From JBOHER01 sp050701115 (GTDB lineage Bacteria > Actinomycetota > Actinomycetes > Mycobacteriales > Pseudonocardiaceae), in NCBI GenBank assembly GCA_050701115.1, contig JBOHER010000111.1:1-6384 (forward strand): a DNA stretch of 6,384 bases, in the 5' to 3' direction. A program made the translations under genes and the position numbers. Numbering within the stretch: position 1 is the first letter of the stretch; each line of letters opens with the position of its first letter. Positions 1-4,521 of the stretch are shown here, in pieces. A model generated the notes under the pieces. The model did no database searches. It was not told the DNA's origin and saw only the letters and a program-made list of their open reading frames with translations.

Positions 1-72
1 CTGACCGAGCGTCTTGTCGCGGAGTTGCTGGCCTCGGCCGACGAAGCCAGGGCACCGACTCACATGGCGTGA
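1..72 (+). CDS. C-terminal end of an unidentified protein (partial)
   Basis: Reading frame 1 is open from the window edge and encodes 23 residues (LTERLVAELLASADEARAPTHMA) before a TGA at 70-72. The segment is helical and acidic/alanine-rich and has the G/C-ending codons expected of a real actinobacterial gene. The other forward frames look less protein-like here, and one stops at once. It converges on the DUF397 gene, whose stop is at 105. Too little is visible to assign a family. It could still be a chance open stretch. Confidence 0.4.
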   Translation: MTERLVAELLASADEARAPTHMA

Positions 73-104
73 GCGGCGCAATCGGCTGCGGGGTTCCGCG
101 CGCT

Positions 105-305
105 CTAGTCGAATTCGCCGTCCTTGACGCCGCGCAGGAAGGCGTCCCATTCGGCTTCGGTGAAGTAGTGGGCGGGGCGGCTGCGGTCCTTGGTGTCGCG
201 GAGCCAGCGACCGCCATTGGCGTCTTGGGCTACTTCGACGCATTGGGCTCCGCCGCCGGTGTAGCTGCTGGTGCGCCACCGAAGGTCTGCGTCTGGTCGG
301 GCCAT
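105..305 (-). CDS. DUF397 domain protein, partner of the adjacent Scr1-like regulator
   Basis: A 66-aa protein that is essentially one DUF397 domain. The hallmarks are the N-terminal WRTSSY block (residues 10-15), the Cys-Val-Glu triplet at 22-24, the RDTKD strand near residue 36 and a C-terminal aromatic EWDAFL helix, at the family's normal length. Such proteins occur almost only in actinobacteria, usually directly beside an HTH/DUF5753 regulator. The pair has been described as toxin-antitoxin-like and as developmental regulators of the WhiJ/AbaA type, but biochemistry for most members is lacking. The ATG (303-305) has a strong Shine-Dalgarno, AAGGGAG, 8 nt upstream. The gene starts 17 nt after the regulator's TAA, so the two are very likely one leftward operon. 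No truncation is seen. Confidence 0.9.
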   Translation of the reverse strand: MARPDADLRWRTSSYTGGGAQCVEVAQDANGGRWLRDTKDRSRPAHYFTEAEWDAFLRGVKDGEFD

Positions 306-322
306 GTGCGTACTCCCTTGCC

Positions 323-1153
323 TTAGTCCGTCGCGGCGATGTAGCGGTCGAGGAGCACCTGCGAGTCCTCGTCAGAGAGGGCCTCGTGCTCGGCTTGCTC
401 GAACGCGAGTGTATATGGCGTGATCGTCTTGACGTAGTCGGCGTTGGTGAGGGTTTCCACGTACGCGACGGAGGCTCGGGCGGGTTCGATCCATAGCAGA
501 GTGAAGGGCGAGGTCAGGCCGACGGGTCGCCCGCGGTCGAACGGTATTGCCCTGATGGACACGTTCGGGAGGTCGGACATTTCCCGCAGGCGTTTGAGCT
601 GATCGCGCATGACATGCGCTGGTCCGATCTGCCGGGCGAAGGCCTCCTCGCCGAGTAATGCTCGCACTTGGGGTGCGTGCTCGCCGTAGAGCCGATTGCC
701 GCGTTGCTCGCGGGCTGCGGCCATCGCTTCGACCTCGGATGCGCGTATGACCGGCGACTGTCGCATGGTGATCATGGCGACTTGCTTGGTTTGCAGCAGT
801 CCCGGAATCTCCGCGTAGACCATGCTGATCTCGGAGGCGGCGCGCTCGAGCGGGATGTACTGCTTGGCCCAGTCGCTGACCCGTTCCGGCGCGGCCCTGC
901 GGCGCGCCTCGGCGCGAAGCCGTGACACCTCGGCGGCTTCGGGCCCGCCAACGCCGTACGCCTTGAGCAGGGTGCCCAGTTCCTTCTCGGTCAGGCCGAG
1001 CATGCCGTTCTCGACCTTGGAGAGCTTTCCGCGATACCACTTCACACGGGCGTTGGCCTCATCGAGTCCGGTGCCGCTCGCCTCACGGAGCGCGCGGAGC
1101 TTCTCGCCCAGGATGAGTCGCTGCACGACCGGACCGGGGTCTTCGTCAGTCAT
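323..1153 (-). CDS. Scr1/WhiJ-like HTH regulator (HTH_31 + DUF5753)
   Basis: With the ATG at 1151-1153 the protein is 276 aa, the usual size for this family. Residues about 16-70 form an N-terminal XRE-type helix-turn-helix, with LGEKLRALREASG in its first helix and KLSKVENG at the recognition helix and turn. From about residue 90 to the end is the DUF5753 domain, with the family's IPGLLQT motif at 116-122, a helical REQRGNRL segment, and the IRAIPFDRG and SPFTLL blocks. Members are actinobacterial DNA-binding regulators that work with a DUF397 protein. Here that partner lies 17 nt downstream on the same strand. An in-frame GTG at 1219 would give 298 aa, but its first 22 residues look non-homologous and would overlap the TGAGTCTCA element at 1203-1211. 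The ATG is therefore preferred, although its Shine-Dalgarno is weak. Autoregulation through the palindromes upstream is likely but inferred. Confidence 0.9.
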   Translation of the reverse strand: MTDEDPGPVVQRLILGEKLRALREASGTGLDEANARVKWYRGKLSKVENGMLGLTEKELGTLLKAYGVGGPEAAEVSRLRAEARRRAAPERVSDWAKQYIPLERAASEISMVYAEIPGLLQTKQVAMITMRQSPVIRASEVEAMAAAREQRGNRLYGEHAPQVRALLGEEAFARQIGPAHVMRDQLKRLREMSDLPNVSIRAIPFDRGRPVGLTSPFTLLWIEPARASVAYVETLTNADYVKTITPYTLAFEQAEHEALSDEDSQVLLDRYIAATD

Positions 1154-1202
1154 GCGCACAGTGTGCCCTACGCCGACTGACTGCTCACAGAGTGTCATTG
1201 GT

Positions 1203-1211
1203 TGAGTCTCA
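1203..1211. promoter_or_regulatory. Second operator-like palindrome TGAGTCTCA
   Basis: TGAGTCTCA is a self-complementary 9-mer (4-bp arms about a central T) identical to the core of the longer palindrome at 1250-1264, with starts 50 bp apart. It lies between the predicted leftward promoter and the regulator's ATG, so a protein bound to both copies could block or loop the divergent region. The role is inferred; the identity of the two cores is directly visible. Confidence 0.45.
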
Positions 1212-1244
1212 TGTTTCACCTGAATAGCGGATCAGCTTGTGGTT

Positions 1245-1274
1245 ACTAAATCTGAGTCTCAGATATACGCTCAA
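1245..1274. promoter_or_regulatory. Divergent promoter region with shared operator palindrome
   Basis: The 15-mer ATCTGAGTCTCAGAT at 1250-1264 is a perfect palindrome with 7-bp arms around a central T. Rightward promoter elements can be drawn as TTGTGG (1237-1242) and GATATA (1262-1267) with a 19-bp spacer. Leftward ones can be drawn as TTGAGC (1274-1269) and TTTAGT (1250-1245) with an 18-bp spacer. The palindrome falls in the spacer in both directions, where a repressor dimer would shut off both. This is also the most A+T-rich part of the 178-bp divergent gap. The -35/-10 matches are moderate; the palindrome is firm. Confidence 0.5.
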
Positions 1275-1331
1275 TCGGTGTTGGCGGCCAGTGTCGATCG
1301 CTCGGCGCGGCCACTAAGGAGTTGAGGCGAC

Positions 1332-1577
1332 ATGCAGCAGCGAGGGCACCAGGTCAGGTGCACGGATGTGATGCAGCGCGATCGCGCCGTGCGCGTGTTC
1401 CGGCTTGAGCGTGGGCGCGTTGGCATGCAGCTGCCGCCCGGTGAGTGGCTGGAGTTGACGCCGGAGCAGCTTCACGAGCTGACTGTGATCGCGCGGGATG
1501 CCTGCCGGGATTCCTGGCACCACACGACGGCGGCGATGGATCACCCAGGCGAGACGTGGATTCGGAAGGTGTCGTGA
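1332..1577 (+). CDS. Small hypothetical protein (81 aa), first gene of the rightward unit
   Basis: An 81-aa soluble protein with a basic N-terminal half and a central block LPPGEWLELTPEQLHELT (residues about 36-53) that predicts a turn followed by a helix. No signal peptide, membrane segment or catalytic motif is seen, and I do not recognise the family. The start is well supported: AAGGAG at 1316-1321 lies 10 nt before the ATG. The gene is transcribed away from the Scr1-like regulator across the shared palindrome region, and its TGA overlaps the ATG of the next gene (TGATG, 1575-1579), so the two are translationally coupled. Small proteins often sit beside Scr1/DUF397 pairs. A role as target or effector of the regulator is a guess from position only. 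Confidence 0.75.
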   Translation: MQQRGHQVRCTDVMQRDRAVRVFRLERGRVGMQLPPGEWLELTPEQLHELTVIARDACRDSWHHTTAAMDHPGETWIRKVS

Positions 1578-2002
1578 TGGGTGCCTTGGTTGGCTTCGCG
1601 TTCGCCGCGACTGTCGTACTGCTGGCTGCGGTGACGGTGGTCGCCGGCGCTCTGATCGGGCTGGCCTACGTGCTCGACGGGCGACGACAGGCGCGATGCC
1701 GCTACGCCGACGCCGCTCGCGTGATCATCGAGCGCGAGCGCTACCGCGCCGTCGAGCGGTCCGGTGGACTTCACGCCGCACCGCGACGGCCACACGAGCA
1801 ACCCGGCAGGCAGGGCAAGACCTTCCCTGACGCCGCCCTGCCTGCTGGGTCCCCACCACGCAGCGCGTCGGCGCGCACCGACGCGACGTCCTCGCATCAC
1901 GCGGCGCGAGCGGGCGCGATCGGCCCGAGTCGCGGGCGCTGCGGACCGCCGCGTGATTCCCACAGAGTGCGCTGGCCCAGCGCCGAACCCCTTTCGCAAT
2001 AG
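1577..2002 (+). CDS. Single-pass membrane protein, coupled to the 81-aa gene; distal half doubtful
   Basis: The ORF gives 141 aa from the ATG at 1577, which has GGAAGG (1564-1569) 7 nt upstream and overlaps the previous stop. Residues about 4-33 form one strongly hydrophobic helix of A, V, L and G, followed at once by DGRRQAR, predicting an N-out, C-in topology. Residues about 40-65 look like a charged cytoplasmic helix (RVIIERERYRAVER). After that the sequence becomes low-complexity, rich in Pro, Arg, Ala and Ser, and runs through two strong inverted repeats (1801-1850 and 1864-1885). Third positions stay G/C-rich, so the frame may truly be coding. Alternatively the ancestral gene ended near 1780-1800 and a small indel removed its stop. 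No family is recognised; function unknown. Confidence 0.6.
   Translation: MGALVGFAFAATVVLLAAVTVVAGALIGLAYVLDGRRQARCRYADAARVIIERERYRAVERSGGLHAAPRRPHEQPGRQGKTFPDAALPAGSPPRSASARTDATSSHHAARAGAIGPSRGRCGPPRDSHRVRWPSAEPLSQ
1801..1850. terminator. Long inverted repeat / hairpin (16-bp stem), terminator-like
   Basis: ACCCGGCAGGCAGGGC (1801-1816) pairs with GCCCTGCCTGCTGGGT (1835-1850): 15 Watson-Crick pairs plus one G-U, around an 18-nt loop. This is the longest stem I found in the window. A second hairpin follows at once, CGCGTCGG/CCGACGCG (1864-1871/1878-1885) with a 6-nt loop. There is no U-tract, as is usual in actinobacterial terminators. The oddity is its place inside the open frame of the membrane protein. 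It may be a true terminator behind a frameshifted gene, an mRNA attenuating structure, or a structured coding sequence. Confidence 0.45.
1864..1885. repeat. Second hairpin (8-bp perfect stem)
   Basis: CGCGTCGG and CCGACGCG pair perfectly around a 6-nt loop (CGCGCA), 13 bp after the larger hairpin. Two adjacent stems are more terminator-like than either alone. In G+C-rich DNA, 8-bp stems also arise by chance. Confidence 0.4.
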
Positions 2003-2029
2003 ACCAAATCGATATGGAGAGACCGAGCA

Positions 2030-2083
2030 ATGACCAGCGAACGAGCATGGCAGTTCTCGCCGGAACCGGGGCGGGCGACATGA
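2030..2083 (+). CDS. 17-aa upstream ORF with strong ribosome site, coupled to the next gene
   Basis: The ATG at 2030 has GGAGAG (2016-2021) 8 nt upstream, the best ribosome site between 1580 and 2400. It opens only 17 codons (MTSERAWQFSPEPGRAT), whose TGA overlaps the ATG of the 89-aa gene as ATGA at 2080-2083. This is the geometry of a leader peptide whose translation delivers ribosomes to the next start. It could instead be the true N-terminus of the 89-aa protein split by a one-base indel, or a minimal peptide gene. The single Trp and Phe give no obvious attenuation signature. Confidence 0.45.
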   Translation: MTSERAWQFSPEPGRAT

Positions 2084-2349
2084 GGCCCGGACAGTGCGCC
2101 GAGTTGGACATGGTGCGCGCCTGCGCCCAAGGCCAGGTGCGGCTGGGTGGCCGCCCCAGCGAGTACGTGCGCAACGGCAGACCGGTAGAGGGCATGCGCG
2201 TCACAGCGATCGCGGCGGCCCTGGGTCACGGCTACCTGGCGTTGAGCACCGACCCGGCGACCGGCGTTGCGGCGCGGGTTGAGCTGACCGTCCGGGGTTT
2301 CGCGCGAGTCGACCAGCTCACCCGAGGCCGCGCGGTGGAGCCGGTCTGA
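2080..2349 (+). CDS. Hypothetical protein (89 aa)
   Basis: From the ATG at 2080 (MRPGQCAELDM) the protein has 89 aa. An upstream in-frame ATG at 2014 would give 111 aa but has no ribosome site and would cover the 17-aa ORF, so the coupled start is preferred. An N-terminal helix with two Cys (near residues 6 and 15) is followed by a likely beta-rich domain: strands around VRLGG, EGMRVTAIA, GYLALST, ARVELTVRGFARV. There is no membrane segment or recognisable motif. Its TGA overlaps an ATG (TGATG, 2347-2351) at the junction with the JmjC gene, so it is probably co-translated with the oxygenase and may be a partner or substrate. That is inference from linkage; family not recognised. Confidence 0.65.
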   Translation: MRPGQCAELDMVRACAQGQVRLGGRPSEYVRNGRPVEGMRVTAIAAALGHGYLALSTDPATGVAARVELTVRGFARVDQLTRGRAVEPV

Positions 2350-2404
2350 TGCGGCCCGCGGTCGACCCACCGGAAGCGGCCGAACTTCTAGCGAGAGCTT
2401 GTCG

Positions 2405-3320
2405 ATGGCGCGCATGGAACGTCTCGCTCGGTTCCTCGGCGACGGCTGCACCGTCGTCCTGGACACCCTGGACTCGTTCGACCCCACGATGGAGATCGCC
2501 TGCCAGGCGTTGCAGTGGTGGTCCCGCGAGCTGGTGCAGGTGAACACCTACCTGACCACGGCCGACGCGGCTGGGTTCAACCTGCATTGGGACGACCACG
2601 ATGTCCTGATCGTGCAGCTCGGCGGCGAGAAGTCGTGGGAGGTGCGGGGGACCAGCCGGGTCGCGCCGATGTACCGCGACACCGAGCACACCGGCGAGTC
2701 GCCCGAGGAGATCGTCTGGTCCGGCACCATGCGGACCGGGGACGTGATGCACATTCCGCGCGGCTACTGGCACCGGGCCACCCGGACCGATCGGTCCGGC
2801 GACGGTGCCGGTCCCAGACCCTCTGCACGCCACCTTCGGGTTCGTGAAGCGGACCGGGGTGGACTGGCTGTCGTGGGTCGCCGATCGGTCCCGAGCTGAC
2901 GAGGCGTTCCGGCACGACCTGGACCGTGACGGCAGTTCGGCCGCTCTCTCCGAGCGCGTGCCACAGCTCCTCGCCCAGTACCCGCAGGACGTGTACCTAG
3001 CCGGCCGCGAGCAGGAGCGCCCATCTCGTCGGCACGTCGCTGCGGCCGGAATCTTCGGACCGGTCACCGATGTGGTGTGCATGACCGACTTCCCGCCGCA
3101 CATCAACGCGAACGGTTCCACGGTCGAGGTGGTGGCCGTGGGCAAGGCGCTGACGTTCGCGGCCAAGGCGGAACCTGCGCCGCGCCTGCTCCTGTCGGGC
3201 AAACCGGCGAACATCCAGCAGGTCACCGAGACCACAGGCGTCAACGCCGATGTGCTCGCCAGGACCCTGCTCGATGAAGGGCTGTGCGCGGAACTGATCG
3301 ATGAGCTGGCAGCGGGCTAA
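2405..3320 (+). pseudogene. JmjC/cupin (ROXA-like) oxygenase, N-terminally short and frameshifted
   Basis: Two forward frames together spell a JmjC-domain cupin, an Fe(II)/2-oxoglutarate-dependent protein hydroxylase fold. The first part (about 2405-2815) has ERLARFLGDGCTVVLDTLD, then the QVNTYLTT strand. The iron ligands His-Trp-Asp lie in LHWDDHDV (codons near 2585-2593) and the distal His in IPRGYWH (near 2771). The second part (about 2811-3320) continues in the next frame with PLHATFGFVKRTGVDWLSW and ends in the family's winged-helix-like tail (LLLSGKPANIQQVTETTGV). A net +1 shift between about 2801 and 2824 links them. About 90 N-terminal residues usual for the family are missing. Translation could begin at ATG 2405 (GAGAG 7 nt upstream), or upstream at ATG 2349 after another shift. 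All three metal ligands survive in the first fragment, but the fold would be incomplete. A sequencing error is possible. It converges on the phosphotransferase 12 bp away. Confidence 0.8.
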
Positions 3321-3323
3321 GTC

Positions 3324-3341
3324 GGTGTGGGCTCACGCACC
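3324..3341. terminator. Weak hairpin between convergent genes
   Basis: GGTGTG (3324-3329) and CGCACC (3336-3341) can form a 6-bp stem with one G-U around a 6-nt loop, in the junction between the JmjC stop (3318-3320) and the phosphotransferase stop (3333-3335). Read leftward, the wobble becomes a mismatch. Placement favours a terminator; stability is low. Confidence 0.25.
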
Positions 3342-4192
3342 CCGTAGCTCGGCAAGCAGAACGTCCGCAGCCGCCCGCGCGGGCTCAGACAACGGTGTCG
3401 GCGCTCCGCGCCGGGCGGCAACTCGGATCGCGTTCGCGCACTGCAACAGTTGCGCGAGCTTGCCCGAACGGGTTTCAAGATCAGCGGCGAACTCGTGCTT
3501 GACCCTCGCGGCCATTCGGGGGTCGGGCAACGCCGACTGCCACAGGGTCGCGGCATCGTGCCCGCGCGGAGCCGCGCCCCAGTCCTCCCAGTCGATGATG
3601 TGGCCCTCGGTGGAGAGGTTTCCCCAGTGCAGGTCCGTGTGCGCGGTCGCCCACTCGTCCACGACGGTATCCACGCCATCGAAGACCTCGGTTATCCGCT
3701 TGGTGAGGTGCGCTTGACTCATCCCGACACGTTCGGTCGAGTGCGCCCCGAGCGCGGCCAGCGACTCACGCAGGCCCGTCCACCACGAATCCGGAAGCGT
3801 CGCGGCCGTCGCAAGATCGCCCACCACCGGGGCGGTGATCAGTTCCACCTCATCCGCCCGCCACACGACATCCCTGGTCGAATCGGTCCAACTGGCACTC
3901 TGAAACCATTCGGGCTTTTTCACTCCACGGATCGTCGCCGCAGCTTCCAGGCCGATCCACACGGCGCTGTTGATCCGCCACCGTCGGCGGCGTTCCACCC
4001 GTACCCAGGTGCCGTTGCTGGTGCCGAACCCTTCCGTGGCCCCGTGCTCCCCGTACACCACGGACTCCCGATCGAGACGCACCCCAACGCCCGTTCGGCG
4101 TGGTCGAGCACGTCATCGTGCCGGTTCTCGCGGACGTCGAATACCGTCGAGGGCTGGGGACCGGCGGCAACGGGGGTGGTGGTGTCGGCCAT
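3333..4192 (-). pseudogene. APH/choline-kinase-fold phosphotransferase, one-base frameshift near its N-terminus
   Basis: The long part (4082 down to 3333, 249 codons) has the APH-family catalytic loop HTDLHWGN (catalytic Asp at codon 150, metal-binding Asn at 155) and the downstream Mg-binding DWED (Asp 164) followed by RGHDAATLW. These proteins phosphorylate small hydroxylated substrates such as aminoglycosides, choline or sugars; the substrate here cannot be told. The N-terminal 37 residues (from ATG 4192-4190, ending DHAERALG) lie in a different minus-strand frame. Adding one G to the run at 4082-4085 joins them as ALG-VRLDRESVVYGEHG, the natural sequence for this family. The full protein would be about 286 aa. 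The ATG has no clear Shine-Dalgarno. The gene is either recently inactivated or carries a homopolymer sequencing error. Confidence 0.82.
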
Positions 4193-4400
4193 GCTGGTCA
4201 ACGTACCAACGCCACGTCACAGCCGTCGCCCTCGGCCACGCTGGCCTTCCGAGCGCGCTCTCGCTGCCTTCGCGCCCAGCACCCCGGCGGCACCGCAGGT
4301 GCCGAACAGGTGCGGCTGCCCGGCCGCGCCCGGGCTTATTGCTGCTATCCCCTCCGATCACCCCCGTCAGCTGGTCCCTCTCGACAACAACGCAGGCGAC

Positions 4401-4451
4401 ATGACCTGCGCCGCCTGCACGTGCGGAAAGTTGGTACTGAACGACGCGTGA
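4401..4451 (+). CDS. Possible Cys-rich micro-ORF (16 aa)
   Basis: ATG at 4401 opens MTCAACTCGKLVLNDA with a Cys-x-x-Cys-x-Cys cluster and ends at TGA 4449-4451. The frame is also open upstream, reading SDHPRQLVPLDNNAGD just before the Met. It could be the tail of a decayed protein, a metal-binding micropeptide, or chance. AGGCG lies 3 nt before the ATG, a rather close ribosome site. It overlaps the first two of the 23-bp repeats, which argues that this DNA serves as a control region instead. Confidence 0.2.
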   Translation: MTCAACTCGKLVLNDA

Positions 4452-4505
4452 GCTTGGCACTACATCGTGCGTATTCTTGGTAGCAATCAAGGCGTATTAT
4501 TGGTA
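4423..4505. repeat. Four tandem 14-nt boxes with exact 23-bp period
   Basis: The boxes are GCGGAAAGTTGGTA (4423), GCGTGAGCTTGGCA (4446), GCGTATTCTTGGTA (4469) and GCGTATTATTGGTA (4492). Eight of 14 positions are invariant: GCG at 1-3, TTGG at 9-12 and A at 14. The third and fourth boxes match at 13 of 14. The 9-nt stretches between boxes are not conserved. The array ends 11 bp before the GTG start of the ATPase. Such phased direct repeats usually mark cooperative binding of one protein on one DNA face, as in operators, activator arrays or iterons. The nearest gene makes a promoter/operator role most likely. No binding protein is identified. Confidence 0.75.
4495..4500 (+). promoter_or_regulatory. 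Candidate -10 box TATTAT for the ATPase gene
   Basis: TATTAT lies in the fourth repeat box, 16 bp before the GTG start, which predicts a very short 5' leader. No good -35 lies 17 bp upstream (4472-4477 is TATTCT). This would fit an activator-dependent promoter in which the upstream repeats replace the -35. No Shine-Dalgarno precedes the GTG, also in keeping with a short or absent leader. Confidence 0.35.
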
Positions 4506-4507
4506 AC

Positions 4508-4521
4508 GTCACTCTCGTGAC
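4508..4521. promoter_or_regulatory. Inverted repeat across the ATPase start codon
   Basis: GTCAC (4508-4512) and GTGAC (4517-4521) pair perfectly around TCTC, and the right arm contains the GTG start codon. It may act as a small operator or as an mRNA hairpin masking initiation. Short arms make chance plausible. Confidence 0.3.

Larger units (their letters stand above)
4193..4516. other. 324-bp intergenic region between divergent genes
   Basis: This gap separates the leftward phosphotransferase from the rightward ATPase. The first 200 bp show no convincing gene in any frame. At 4401-4451 lies a tiny Cys-rich ORF. From 4423 to 4505 four boxes repeat every 23 bp. A TTGGTA hexamer in inverted orientation (4209-4204) sits 12 nt before the phosphotransferase ATG. 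Base composition drops in G+C towards 4470-4505, as expected of a promoter. Confidence 0.6.

Noticed and set aside
88..99. GCGG-GGTT-CCGC stem after the DUF397 gene as a terminator
   Set aside because: Only four base pairs in G+C-rich DNA; too weak to call.
1154..1219. GTG at 1219 as start of the Scr1-like regulator, giving 298 aa
   Set aside because: No ribosome site, the extra 22 residues do not look like the family, and the start overlaps one of the palindromic elements.
1541..1999. Leftward open frames over the membrane protein and its distal part
   Set aside because: Arg/Ala/Gly-rich with no ribosome site or motif, and they oppose a coupled gene with a clear membrane helix.
2014..2349. 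Upstream ATG (2014) as start of the 89-aa gene, giving 111 aa
   Set aside because: No Shine-Dalgarno precedes it, and its ATG overlaps the ribosome site used by the 17-aa ORF. The coupled ATG at 2080 fits better.
2318..3244. Leftward open frame (308 codons) opposite the JmjC gene
   Set aside because: The plus strand encodes unmistakable JmjC motifs. The minus frame is low-complexity and results from G+C bias.
3450..4451. Long rightward open frame (333 codons) opposite the phosphotransferase
   Set aside because: It is the antisense shadow of the phosphotransferase. It is rich in Arg, Pro and His, has no recognisable domain, and the opposite strand carries clear catalytic motifs.
4423..4505. 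CRISPR array or plasmid iterons
   Set aside because: Boxes are 14 nt with 9-nt linkers, far too short for CRISPR spacers, and no cas gene is present. No replication gene is nearby, so iterons are less likely than promoter sites.
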